The notes under the pieces: model-generated | The model's input: the letters and a program-made list of their open reading frames with translations, nothing else | The model's database searches: none | What the model was told of the DNA's origin: nothing | Part shown: piece after piece, positions 1-11,736 of the stretch | Layout: each line of letters opens with the position of its first letter | Position numbering within the stretch: position 1 is the stretch's first letter | NCBI GenBank assembly: GCA_021234155.1 | Contig: JAJEKV010000031.1 | Span: forward strand, 2,351,614 to 2,415,613 | Direction of reading: 5' to 3' | Source of the DNA: Isoetes taiwanensis | Lineage: Eukaryota; Streptophyta; Lycopodiopsida; Isoetales; Isoetaceae | DNA length: 64,000 nucleotides | Position numbers and translations under genes: made by a program

Positions 1-380
1 GACATCTCCCTATAATGCAAGATTGATGCATGATATAGCTCCTCAATGTGGTATTTAGATGCCATTTCACATACTTCTTTAGATGCTTTGGAGTGTCGAT
101 TTTCTGGCGCCTCAGGGGCCTTAGAAGTAGGATTTATTGTAGAACCAATTACACTATGAGGATATTTAACATTGGTATCTTCAGTAGGTACTTGAGGTTC
201 TTGAGACAAAGAGCAATCTATAAATGAACTATGTGATGAATCTTCACTAGAGCTAGGGCTTGGCGGTGGGCTTCTAGATATAATGGATGGAGCTTGTCTA
301 GAATAATCTGGTATATAAGGAAGCTGAAGATTGATATGCCTATGCCTTGATCGTACTGATCTAGCTCTATACTCACCCAT
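1..380 (-). CDS. Partial open reading frame, Ser/Pro-rich, unrecognised
   Basis: On the minus strand an ATG at 380-378 opens a frame that stays free of stops for 126 codons and leaves the window at base 1, so the C-terminus is missing. The frame is open upstream to about 494, but 380 is its first ATG. The predicted protein starts MGEYRARSVRSRHRH, then has a serine/proline-rich stretch (about residues 30-55, including SPPPSPSSSEDSS), and ends in a more ordinary helical-looking segment rich in Lys, Glu and His. I recognise no domain. No splice sites, promoter or neighbour supports it. It could be an exon of a real gene or a transposon-derived frame. Confidence 0.35.
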   Translation of the reverse strand, partial: MGEYRARSVRSRHRHINLQLPYIPDYSRQAPSIISRSPPPSPSSSEDSSHSSFIDCSLSQEPQVPTEDTNVKYPHSVIGSTINPTSKAPEAPENRHSKASKEVCEMASKYHIEELYHASILHYREM

Positions 381-494
381 TCTTCTATGGAAGCTTTCCG
401 TCCAAAGTGTTTGTATTAGAAGACGAAGAAGAATAAAAATAAGAGCATCTTTCAACGTGCAACTTTTAATCTTAGACACACATTTGTTTATCTT

Positions 495-952
495 TTATTT
501 TCTATAGTGATCCATTTAAAAAATTATATATTTGATAGGCTCAACATGTAGCTAAGACTCTACGAGATTTAAGTGGGCTATACATGACAATAACGCGGCT
601 AGGGAACCTTCTTGAGATGCATCATATCTATCTAGCCAATATAATTCTTATAGGCAAGATGCTTTTGAAATATGTTGTTATTATTCCTCCTTGTGCAAGT
701 TATGTCAATCCGCCACCCCCCATCATTGGATCCAAATGTGGTTATCTCACGGAACTTTTCGATTATTTGTTTTCAAAGAATATTCGAAGAGTTGCTGTTG
801 ATATTCTATTGTAATTAATATTCTACAATAACGAAGATACTCTGTACTGAGAATACTCTTTTCTGGCAAGCTCTCTTACGCCACTATCTCTGGAGCATCA
901 AATCCTTTGAGATCGTTACATTACTGCTCCATGCATCAAATCCGGCAGCTCC
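495..952. other. No gene seen
   Basis: Moderately AT-rich sequence between the left-edge frame and the first TRIM-like repeat. The only forward frame of any length (584-814, 76 codons) has no recognisable domain and no coding-like composition, so it is not called. Confidence 0.5.
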
Positions 953-1516
953 TGCAGCTGGTTTCAAAGAATAGAGAATAAGGTACTGCTAAGAGAGAAG
1001 GGAAAGCGACGATGAGACGTTGATAAAGAACCTCACCTAATATAGGGATCTCCCAACCAGAGAAGGCATGCAATGCATGCATGCGAGACATGCATGCTCA
1101 CCCCCTCTAGAATCTCGATCTGAGGGCTCGGATCGATGGAATTCTAAAATGGGGCTCACATGAAAACGACAAAAATCTCCTGAATAGAAGAGAACTTCCT
1201 TATCAAAATGGGATCGAGGACGAAGGTCAAGGGATTATGGCTAAAACAGAGGCAAGGCCAAAAAAGGACATGTCATAGCATGAAAGAAACACCAAATTTG
1301 TCAATCCAAACGGGGAGAAGCCCCTTCCCTGCATGGTTTCAAAGAATAGAGAATAAGGTATTGCTGAGAGAGAAGAGGAAGCGCCGATGAGACGTTGATG
1401 AAGAACCTCGCCTAATATAGCGATCTCCCAACCAAAGAAGGCATGCAATGCATGCATACGAGACATGCATGCTCGCCCCCTCTAGAATCTCGATCCGAGG
1501 GCTTGGATCGATGACA
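953..1516 (+). mobile_element. TRIM-like element, copy 1 (two ~180-bp direct repeats)
   Basis: Two direct repeats of about 180 bp (about 953-1140 and 1330-1516) flank about 190 bp of interior. Both copies share an opening TGGTTTCAAAGAATAGAG, a central GATGAGACGTTGAT, an ATGCATGC-rich palindromic patch and the end GGATCGATG. A second element of the same family and structure lies at 51793-52371. Short direct terminal repeats with a tiny non-coding interior suggest a terminal-repeat retrotransposon in miniature. No target-site duplication is clear and strand is arbitrary. Confidence 0.5.
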
Positions 1517-2847
1517 TTATTTTGTCCTTTCCATGCCCGCCATTTGTATCATGTATTCCTTTGTATTTGGCTCCAAATCAATAAATACCCAAAAAACTGT
1601 GTTTACACTAGGGCATTAAAAACGTTGCATCAAGGAAAAAATTAAGCATACTATATATTTTTTCATAAAAAATAGTCTGGCTATTTTTTAAAATCTTACA
1701 GTATTTTATAATATATATTTGGCTAAAGTTATTATTATCATTACCTTTATATGTATTTGGACTTGGCAGAACTTTTGAATTAAGTATTCCTTTAGACTTT
1801 CACTTGGCTATTTTCTCTAACTATAAAATTCAAAAAATGTAAATTCTATAGTTTTAGATATATTGTACTACAATTATAAATAATAATCGACAAACAATGA
1901 ACATACGATAATATTAGAAAAAAAAACATAGCTTATAACATCCATAGTCTGAATTACATTCGATGCAGTGACACCCTTCTAGATATAGTGATATCGTTGA
2001 AGATGTTATGTAACCAACTCGAGCATCTATATTGGCCATCTCTTACAATTCTTTTCTAAAGATGTATATGTGGTATATATAATAGAAGTTCATAGTTCGA
2101 AAAACTACTATCACTGATGACGATAGGTGGAATGTATAAAAATATTTAATAAGAATTCACTTTTGTTTGGCTATTAATGACTTAATATATAGATATTGTA
2201 ATAGAAAAAAAAGGCGAATCCCTTTTTGTTTAAGGAAAAGGGGGAAAAGAGTTTGGCTAATCCTAAAAATAATAATGGAGTGCTTGATTTAACTATGGCT
2301 ATTTTTTTTTTTAAAGAAATTTTCCTTCATAAATTTCGCCGCAAAAATAACTTAGACCCTCTAAAAAATCACCATTTGGCTATTAATAGCTATTAATTTT
2401 TCCATGTGTTGCACCCTGCCAGACATTGCAAGTGCAATAATAGTTGAAAATGAAGTAAAAGGAGAGCATGCAGTTTAATTTCATTAATGTTGCAAGAATC
2501 TGGCCAAATGCCCAGCTTTTAGTTGTTTTGTAGACCGGTTCCAGTATGTACCTTTGACCTGCAACAGACCTGCAAGAGACACTAGAGTCTTTCATAATAA
2601 GTGCATGTAGATTTTCATGTGGCTATGTAATAGATCTGCAAGAAACACGTTTGTACTTTACAAGGGTTTTACACTTCAATTATTGTAGCATGGCCACGTC
2701 CGTTTTCCCAGCATTATGGCCCTCCTATTCAGGGCCTATTTCAGGACCTATACCCTGTAGTAATGGGTGGTGATTCTGCCGAGAAAATAGAACAATGATG
2801 TCAGGTTGCCCTATTCAACTACTGCTTTGCTTAGAACAGTTGGGAGA
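1517..2847. other. AT-rich intergenic DNA
   Basis: No gene seen. The motif GGCTATTTT or GGCTATTAAT recurs at about 1675, 1803, 2166, 2295 and 2376 in otherwise A/T-rich DNA. This suggests an eroded repeat, but the spacing is irregular and no unit can be defined. Confidence 0.4.
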
Positions 2848-4069
2848 TGTGACGTTCCAGCATAATATATGATATAAATAAGTATATTATACTGCCACAT
2901 CACTAGTACATGTCGACTATGACGACATGTACATGGCAACCGTAAAGGATTGTACCATGGGGCACAACTATTAGAACCCATTATATTGCACATGTTATGC
3001 AACATGTGAATATATCCTATATTGCCACATGGCAATACCCCATATGAGCCATATGGCCCATTAGACCCTAACCGTAAAACGTGGGGATAAAGAGGCAGGA
3101 ACCCTAAAAGTGTCCCCTTTTTTGGATTCCAGTCTCCAAGAGCCTTTTTGACCAAGCGCCTATGCCATTCCGCCTTCCCAGATGTCGGGAAGCCAGCATT
3201 GCCCAACAGATCATGTGCATTTAATCGTCTCAGGTCAGATCGAGAGTATGGACGACTTTCATGGAGTTTGAGCAAGTCAAGGATCCGGTAGGTGGTCAAT
3301 CTGTTGTGCAATGCTGACTTCTCGACCGGCATTAGGCTGAGTTAGCATCTTCAATTAGTCTTAGAGGACTTATAGATTTCAAGATCTCAGCCTCTAACAA
3401 AGGAACCTAACCATGTATGTTTAGATAGATAGATTAGATGTTATTCTGTATTTTAATTCTATGGAGGATGATGTTCTATCTCCGTGTGCACTCCTGTGAA
3501 TTGGAAAGGGGGATAGAGACCTTGAAAGCCTTAGTAGATGATGTATCTAGCTAGCCTCATTAATTCCCAATTAATGCGGCCTGTACATAAGAGCCCGCCT
3601 CGCTGTGGGTGCCGGAGCTAGACTGCCTGACAAAGAAGACTTGTCTGGTTATAATTGATCCCTCTGGTGTGTAAAGCCTACCGGGAAACACTGTGGACTA
3701 GGCCTAATAGCCTGCCACTGAGAGTGGGCAAGGTATGGGCTTGACACCTCTTCGGTGATGCGTCACCTTCAATGGGGTTGAAGTCGTAGACGAGCAGTGG
3801 CTCTCTAGCCTGCCTGTAACTGGCGTGCATCTTCTGGAGGGGAGTGGTCTCCTCTTGCTTCATTGAGAACTGGAGAGATGTAACCCCCCTTTGGCTATGC
3901 ACCCGGAAGGCTACGGTCAGGCTCTAAGATTTATCAGCCTATCTGCAAAGCATGCACAGAAGGGGCAGATGGAGTGGACTACCCAATGACCATGTTCTAT
4001 GCCAGCCAAATCCATTGTTATGAACTATGTCTACTTTGATCTTTGGAGACCCGAGCTGTCAGTCGATCC
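2848..4069 (+). mobile_element. Truncated LTR (LTR A), Ty3/gypsy-like family
   Basis: It begins TGTGACGTTCCAGCA, the same start as LTR B at 4070, and follows LTR B in the same order (AAGGGGGATAGAGACC block near 3506, CTCTGGTGTGTAAAGCC near 3662, CTTTGGCTATGCACCCGG near 3888, CTGTCAGTCGATCC at the end). It stops where LTR B begins, about 300 bp short of a complete LTR, so the last fifth is missing. The simplest reading is that element B inserted into LTR A. The 173-codon minus-strand frame at 2811-3332 overlaps this LTR and is not a gene. Confidence 0.7.
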
Positions 4070-5649
4070 TGTGACGTTCCAGCACAGTATACGGTCCCAG
4101 GACGTATATTGTACTGCCTCGTCACGCGTACACGCCACTCCGACTGACGTGTACGCCGATGTGTAGCCAGGTGAGTAGCCCCTAGGGGGCAACTTACTAG
4201 ATATGTGCATTTATTGTTAATGTGCACATTTACCAATGTGCACATTTATTAAGGTGCACACCTTTCCATGTGGGCACATTTTGCCACCTAGCCATTAAAG
4301 GCAAGTGGGCCCATTCCTAATTATCCCACGTGCCTAAAGGGATAATTGGAAACCCTAATCTAAGCCACTTGTCTATTTTGGTAGGAGAAACCCTAATTTG
4401 GCCATTTTCGTTCCTAGGGTTTTAGAGCTCTGTTTTGGCTGCTTCAAGAGCCAAAACCGCCTCCCAGACTCTGTCTGAGTGAATTGCACCATTAGTTTCC
4501 CTTGATTCGAGCAGTTCAGCAGGATGGTCGAACTCAGGTCAGGAGGAGCAACTCAAGGATCAGGTATTTAGTCAATTTAATAGCCTAAACTGTCTTTTCG
4601 TCATAGAATCGGTAGGTTTAGCCTATTAAATTGCCCATATCAGCCCTCTAGATCTCTAGATACCAGACTCTGACTAAAGAACCTAACTCTATGATATAGA
4701 TTAGGTATAGTTCTTTAGTTCTTCTGTGATGTATATGGATGATGTATCTTTGTGAACTACTTGTATTGGGAAGGGGGGTAGAGACCCCAAGCCTAGTAGT
4801 TGATGCTCCTAGTTAGCCTCTCTAGCACACTGTAGATTCGGCCTGTGTACAAGAACCACACCTGGTTGTTAGTGAAGGGGCCAGACTGGCTAAGAAGGAG
4901 GTTCGTGTTCTGACTCTTGAACGATCCCTCTGGTGTGTAAGGCCTACCGGGGATCATTGTGACTAGGTCTAATGGCTTGCCACTGAGCGCGGGCAAGGCA
5001 TGGGCTCGACACCCGTGGAGTGGTGTTCACTTTCCAGTGGGTTCAGTCGAATAAGGGCAGTGGCCCTCTAATCACCTTGAGTCAGCATGTAGATCTCTGG
5101 AGGGAGAGATCCCTACCTGCCCCATCGGAACTAGGGAGATGCAACCCAGGAATAGCCCCTTTGGCTATGCATCCGGCGGGCTACAGTCAGGTCCCAACAC
5201 TCTTCAACCTACTCTGCAAAGTGTGCACAGGAGGGGCGGATGAAGTGGACAACCCTAAGCCATGTTCTTATGCCAGCCAAATCCATTGCCATGAATTCTG
5301 TCTGCAATGAACTCTGGAGACCCAAGTCGTCAGTCATCCCATTGAGTCTGAGCCATGGGTAGGATTCCCTATGTGATGTGCTGATCTTTGTCTATGCAGA
5401 TATGTGGAGAACCATCCTGCGTGATGGTCATATGATGTTGATGTATGTACTACTGACATGTATGTTTATGCTTCCGCAGCTAGGTAGGCCCTGAGGGAGA
5501 CAGGGTAAAGGACCCTTTATTCTTCCCACTGGAACTCTTCAAGGTTGCAGTGATACGTGGAGGGCCCTATATTAGCATGGAGCTGGTATGGGGGATGAAC
5601 TCCTGTTTGTATACGGTGAGTGCACCGTATATGAGTAGGGGACGTCACA
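4070..5649 (+). mobile_element. Complete LTR (LTR B), 1,580 bp
   Basis: It starts TGTGACGTTCC and ends GGGGACGTCACA, the usual TG...CA inverted ends. The tRNA-Met-type primer-binding site follows immediately at 5651. The same family gives LTR A (2848) and LTR C (58827-60394). The 5' third carries two AAACCCTAA motifs (4350-4358 and 4388-4396), an inverted CTAGGGTTTTAG near 4414 and a CACGTG box at 4327, all plausible promoter motifs in U3. No matching 3' LTR appears downstream in the window, so the element is incomplete or rearranged. Confidence 0.8.
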
Positions 5650-5650
5650 G

Positions 5651-5662
5651 TGGTATCAGAGC
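5651..5662 (+). promoter_or_regulatory. Primer-binding site (TGGTATCAGAGC)
   Basis: TGGTATCAGAGC lies one base after the terminal CA of LTR B. This is the classic plant retrotransposon minus-strand primer site, complementary to the 3' end of initiator methionine tRNA. It fixes the orientation (plus) and the LTR boundary. Confidence 0.85.
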
Positions 5663-8600
5663 TATGTTCTTGGAGACCAAGAGCAAAGCACTGGCCATGC
5701 TCCCAGTAGTACTAACTTGATAGGATCCTCAAACCTCGAAAAGTGGGAAATTTTTTTCTCATTTTTGTAGTATATGCTAAGCTAGTAATAGTTAAAATGA
5801 ATGAGAACATAAAAAGACAAAAATTAGTGAACCAAAAAGACAAAAATTAGTGAACCAAATAGGATGGTCTCACACGTCGCGCCAGGACAGATAATGAAGA
5901 TCTCATTTTCAGCCTGGGCGCAACGTGTGAGACATTGCTTCCAAAACACCTTAAAAAGTCACGAATCACGTCGCGCCAGGACAGATAATGAAGATCTCAT
6001 TTTCAGCCTGGGCGCAAAGTGTGAGACATTGCTTCGAGAGGATGTCTCACACGTCGCGCCAGGACAGAAAATGAAAATTTCATTATTGGTCTGGGCGCAA
6101 CGTGTGAGACCATGCTGTGAGACCATGCCCCAAAAGTGCCCAAAACTGCTCCAAATCGACCAAATAAGGGGTCAATTCTGCCTAACTCGACGAATCTAAC
6201 AGAATTAGACCCTTATATCACCCAAATTGGACAAGTTTAAGCCATTTAGAGCCAATGTCTCACACGTTGCTCCAGGACCGAAAATGAAAAGTTCATTATT
6301 GGTCTGGGCGCAATGTGTGAGACCTCCAAACTTTGAACCTCCATAACTTGAGCTACAGAGCTCCAAATCGCCTGAAATTTGTTGCAATAGGAACCGTTAG
6401 ACAGCCTAGAATCCAGTTATGACCTCAAATTAGGCTAGAAATGTCAAACCCCAGCTCAAAATGACCAAAATTGCTCAAACCCTTGAATTGTTTTCCCAAA
6501 CTGTGGTTTGTTTGTAAATAGAAGCATACCCCATTATTATCTCGCAAGTATTGCTCTCGGCTCAAAGCTGATGCCTTACTCCTAGATAGAAGTTCTCAAG
6601 AACACCCCCTTTGTTATAGTCATCTAGACCTCAGCATAGCAACCCAAGCCCAATTGTTGGTACATCACCTCTGCTCATGCCAAAGGCATAAACCTGACCT
6701 AATTTTGTGTCCTTCTAATAGAGTTTGACTTATACAGCCGCCACATTGACACTCCCTATTGCCAGGATACCTAGAAAGGAGCTAGAGTCTAGAGCTGCCC
6801 AAGTCACTCCATGTGTAGAGATTGGACCCCCCCCAAACCAACTTTGCTAGGACCTTAGAGTATGCCTCAAACATCATGGAGGTTTTGCAAAACAACCCTC
6901 ATTTCATGCCATACCACACGTCGTAATGTCCATAGATTTGGAGATTATAGATATGTCTCCAGTAATGCTGCTCGAGCCATCTTGCTTGCTTATAGAGCCC
7001 AAAATGTCGTAGGAGAGCACCCTTCGACTCTAGGATATACGAGCGTTGCTTTCGAAGTACAGGGCCAGAGCCACAGAAGAGCTAGAGGCGCAACTTCTTG
7101 AAGACACCAAGGTCCCAGCCGAGGTACAGACAGATAAGGAGAGGAGACTGAAAAGGCAGACCCAAGAGAGGGAAGCACAACGACAAACACCTCAACCGAC
7201 AAACGAGTAGAACAGGACACCACCGGCCTATCATCAATCTTCATCAAATGGGAAGAATATTGGTAACCAACGGCATCAAGAATTTTTCTAGATGTCAACC
7301 TCCCGGCTACCACGTCCACGAGCTCACATCAGAAAGAGGATCTCGACGCCTTCACCAACTCGACGTACATGAGTTTCAAATGGAAGAACGCAAGGCAGCA
7401 AAATACAGGTGCAGGAAGACGTTAGACATTGATGCCGCGTTAGCATCACGAGCTAGGGCCAGAGGGCATAATCTTCCGTCGAGGAGAGAAGTCATGGCGA
7501 CACAGGAGCGTATAGAAACCGGAGGGAAGACCACCACGACCTTGCAGACCAACAGCTCAAGCGAATGTCATGCAACGTCAACAAAAGGAGCAACCAAGCT
7601 AGGCAACCACAAAGCACCTAAGGCTGACCCGGACGAGCTTCCAGCTCCCTTGCACCAGCAAGAGAACTTTCATCGGTTCCAAAAGGTAGGAGACCATGAG
7701 GGGGAGGAGACGCATATCAGGGAACATCTCCGACTTGAAGGCCTATATCAGCATTAGGGGCAAGATCAAGGAGGAGAATATTCTGCTCGAACAAGAATTC
7801 CGGACCCAGAAACACCCAGAAACCAAAGGAAGGACGACTTTACTACGTCAGCCAAGGAGAGGACCCAAGGGACGGAGGAGGAGACGACTTAGCCAGCAGG
7901 TACAAATCACGCAAAGGCGACTAGAAGGAGCCATGGTAGGTGCAATGGAGATGACCACACTTCCAAGGACAGGAAAGGCACCTCGGAATGAAGCAAAGCC
8001 CAAGCAACAGGAGTCCCACTCAGAAATTCAACCTGCGAAGGAATGACAATGCCTACCTACCGACCACGATCTCAGAGCTTCGAAGATATTCAAGAATGCT
8101 TGATTGCAACAGCCAGGTGATCCTACTCAAGCGATCAACGGCACTGCACATCGGCAACCTTGCAACGACACATCGCATGTAGCGACGTTGAGTGGTCACC
8201 GCATTCCTCACGACGAACATACACATTAAGGAGGAGCATCTTTTTCAAGGGATCACATCGACGAACACTCTTCGCAACTTGGCGTGACGAGCTCGGATCA
8301 GACATGAAGCTCAACAATAGTAGCAGCATCTCAAAGGAATCCTGGAGTCAACCAGAACGGAGAAGAGGCAGCAAAACCGAAGAATCAAACACTTTAGGAG
8401 GAGGGGAAACCCTAAAGGAGTATAAACATTTAAGTAGATCTTCGTAATTGTTTTGGAAAAGTGGATGAATTAAAATCCCAATGTAAATGCGTATATGTCT
8501 ATTGTATATCTCGGGCGTTCAAAAATATAGTGGGGAAACATGAGTTTAGAGTCATGTTTTACGGATTTAGCGCTTAGATCCGGAAGCTCCTTCACTTCGA

Positions 8601-9330
8601 CTACCAAATGAGGAAGCAATGAAGCACAACTATAGCCCAAGATCAAAATGGAAGAGCAAGTACGAGGGAGAAACGACCAGAGCCCAAGCAAACCTTCGAC
8701 TCCAAACACTTCGGGAAGTGCCCTCAAGTAGAAGACCACTCGTCCACCCAATGTCAGAATAAGAGACAACACCAGTCATGTCAAGATCATCAGCCTTGCA
8801 CCAGGACATCGTCAGGGCGCAACACTACCTCTTGTGGCAGCGGCAACACTCGACGAACTTATGATACGAGTGGCCTCAACAATAGAAGGAGGAACGACCC
8901 GACATCAACGAACCAACTAAGAAGGCAACATGTCGACGACCATAATTCCACCTTGTGGTAATATAGGGTGATGCGCTATGACACGTGTATTAGATGGAGA
9001 TGCACTTACAAATGGCACCGCGACGAGGAGATATGCCTTCAACAACTAGGTCATGGCTTCGTCAGGTACTCCTACCAGTAATTAGAAGAGAAGAAGCCGA
9101 TCATATCTCCGACATGTGGCACATCAAACGCCCAAGGTAGAAGCATTCGACACCTTAACGACAAGTTTAGTTCTTACAAAAACTAGCAAGCGATGAAGGT
9201 AATGTATTTGCCTCCTAGTGGTGTTGAGTGTAAATTTATATAGGGTCTTTTTTCGTGGGCACTTTGGTCTTTTTTCGACCTATCCCTACAGAATTATATT
9301 CCAAATATAATCTGTCTTCTGCACCCCTAT
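5663..9330 (+). mobile_element. Decayed interior of LTR element B
   Basis: The region follows a primer-binding site and should hold gag-pol, but every frame is broken. The longest fragments (7248-7757 and 7696-8046, +) are hydrophilic and rich in Arg, Lys, Gln and Glu, as a decayed gag might be. I could not identify protease, reverse transcriptase, RNase H or integrase motifs. The first 700 bases hold the hairpin modules annotated separately. No 3' LTR of the family follows, so the right boundary is a guess based on where the composition returns to AT-rich. Confidence 0.4.
5867..6323 (+). repeat. Four ~67-bp inverted-repeat (hairpin) modules
   Basis: Modules lie at 5867-5933, 5965-6027, 6044-6110 and 6257-6323. 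Each opens with (or close to) GTCTCACACGT then CGCGCCAGG and closes with CTGGGCGCAA then CGTGTGAGAC, so the two ends pair into a stem of about 20 bp with mismatches around a 25-base loop. The loop (GACAGATAATGAAGATCTCA-like) is also conserved between modules. They sit in the 5' leader of a retrotransposon, just after the primer-binding site. Confidence 0.8.
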
Positions 9331-10260
9331 CAAAACAAATAACTTGCATTGTGTAAAGAGAGATTGTTCTTGTAGCCAGTTATAATAGTTAGTCTATGTA
9401 AGGCATAATTCTTTGATTACATATTGGTTCTAAGTGCAGTCAAAGGACATCTACTTGTTTTGGAGTCATTTTATCCGTATCTTCAATGTCTATCATTAGG
9501 TTTTCCGTATTTTTTCCATGGCAGATTATGTTGCAGCTGCCTAAAGAAAGACTTCAAAAGTTTGAAATTCTCAAGCTCGCATATCCCCTTCAAAATAGGT
9601 ATTGTCATTTATCGATCCCTTCCTCACCACGTCACAGTGATGCGACTCTCCTTAGGTGAAAGCAAACTTCTCCAAATCAAAAAACAAAAGGTGCGATAAG
9701 GTGGACATTATGGTAATATACCTTTTAAAATTTGTGTTTGATATTTAAAAGTTCTGTCAACTTAGTTTTGTTTAACGTTTACAAGTGGTCATTGGTCTCT
9801 TGATTAACATTAAAATTCATCATTAACCAACTTATTAAAGCTAGCAAGTCTTATCTGAATCCTAGAAAATCTCAATCATAAAATAAATAAACTTTTGGGA
9901 ACAAAGTCTTAACTTTGGGCCCAACGTTCTAACTTTGGGTAGAAAAGTTAGCTTTATAAATTTATCTAATTTATCTAATTTATCTTGACGAATTAAACGT
10001 TGCCCTCCTGAGAGTGTGTTTGCATGTTTTTTGTTTTGTTGTTTCATAATGGACCTTTTTTGTTTAATATCGAGTCTTCTGAATGCTACAAACAGATTTT
10101 ATAACCCAAAAGTTCTCAAATTTTACAACTTGCAAGGGTAATTCATACAACTAAAGAAGAAAAGAGAAGAGAAAGTATTGATAACTTCGTCGTGATTAAG
10201 CATTCCCATTGGATATTTTGAGATATGGTAAGCTTCTTCGAGGCCTTTTTAAGAAATTAA
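9331..10260. other. No gene seen
   Basis: AT-rich DNA with no frame worth calling. A forward frame at 9424-9699 (91 codons) has no recognisable domain. Confidence 0.4.
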
Positions 10261-10412
10261 GTGGAGGACTGATACAGGGGTCACGACAATTGAGTTGACT
10301 AGCCCTTCCACGTAGGGGCGTGTATCTGCCTTAAGTGGAGGACTGTTACAGGGGTCGCGACAATTGAGTTGACTAGCCCTTCCATGTAGTGGCGTGTGTC
10401 TGTCATCTTCCT
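10261..10412 (+). repeat. Tandem duplication, ~75-bp unit, two copies
   Basis: AGTGGAGGACTGATACAGGG and AGTGGAGGACTGTTACAGGG open two adjacent units that run through CGACAATTGAGTTGACTAGC and end at GGCGTGTRTCTG. The two units differ at only a few bases, so the duplication is fairly recent. Confidence 0.8.
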
Positions 10413-10734
10413 TTTTAGTTGTAGGTTGTTTGATGCATGCTCGTCGTTGAATGCTCAAGAATTTAGAGACAATTGAACCACAAAAAATCTTTCCATAGAA
10501 ATTTTAGGCAATATCTTTTCCTCATAAACTAGGTTGTGAAAGCAATTGATGATTGTGAATCTCCCACATTCTTCTACTGCAATGTCACGTATCATAACCT
10601 TATAATTGTTGTGCCACATTTACAATAATGGTGTCTCGCGTCTTGATTCCTAAGTATTCTAGAAAGCAAACAAAGAACAATTTGGCTCCTTTGTTTGTTC
10701 TTTCTAATATGTCTGGATTACAATTTTGAGAGCT

Positions 10735-10910
10735 ATAAATAACTGGCATAAAGAATCAATCGGTAAAATAAGAGAGATTGATAGTAATTTTACGGCATGC
10801 CACATTGGCAACATCCATGAGGACATATGACAGACCCCGAGAGACTTGAACACAAATCTCTTAATTGCTAATCCAATGGACCAGCCAGTAAACCAAACAA
10901 GGGAGATATG
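10735..10910 (-). mobile_element. tRNA-derived SINE, minus-strand copy
   Basis: Read on the minus strand, this contains an A-box-like TGGCTGGTCCATTGG followed by TTAGCAATTAAGAG and a B-box-like GTGTTCAAGTCTC, then GGGTCTGTCATATGTCC and a body ending CGTAAAATTACTATCAATC. The plus-strand sequence at 26405-26575 matches it almost throughout. An internal RNA polymerase III promoter of tRNA type plus a short unrelated body, in two dispersed copies, fits a SINE. Confidence 0.6.
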
Positions 10911-11736
10911 ATAAGAATGGTTAGGATAAAATAAAACTATATCAATCAATGGCGTAAATCATGTAAATTGATCAAGGTTTTATCCATTGGCCATATTTTC
11001 TTGTCTTATATATAGGTTGTTTGTTTTGCTTGGTTGCTTTTGGTTTGTTCTCTTTTGTTGTTTTGGTTCAAGCCATAAAGCCGCTATAATTATGTCCGAG
11101 GCAATAAGCCAATAATTGGAGTTCACACAAAATCTCAATTAATGCAGGCAAAAGAAGTCTAGTAGAATAACTAGAAGTCCAAATTGGAAGTCATTGTTTG
11201 AACTGTAGTTACTTCAACAGTAAGAAATGCCAATGCCAATGCCTCAAAATTTATATCCAGCCAATGGGGCAACAGTTTTGAATATTGAAAGGATATTGAT
11301 GACTCTTTATTAACAACAGGATCTAAAGAAATACTTAAAACCACTGAATCACAAATACATGGACTAGAAACATGACTACGCTTCAAATTCTACTACTTTC
11401 TGAGCAAAGAAAGCTATTCTTCAAGCTTTTCAACCCCAAACAAGGGTTGTATTATAGTTCTTGAAATGCACAGAGCTCATAGCATTCCAAAGCATAGCTT
11501 CAAGGCGCTCGCACTAGGATTGTTGTGCATCCACCAAGTTCAAACCCGATTCAAGAAAATCTAGAAGTTTGCCATAGACATAGCCTGTCTTGCGCCACTG
11601 TGAACTGTCAGATATCCTATAGAATGGATGGTGGTTTGCGGGTTCAAATACAAGTGAATGGGCTGGACCACCAATAGAGGCGATGGGCAGAATGACTGGC
11701 CACAACAAGTTTAGGCCAGTCATGAGGTATATCCAG
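10911..11736. other. No gene seen
   Basis: Non-coding-looking DNA between the SINE and the long-TIR MITE. The frames at 11171-11386 and 11514-11804 (minus) have no recognisable domain, and the second runs into the MITE arm. Confidence 0.4.

Noticed and set aside
2811-3332. 173-codon minus-strand frame
   Set aside because: It lies across LTR A, the collinear region of LTR B does not keep it open, and no domain is visible.
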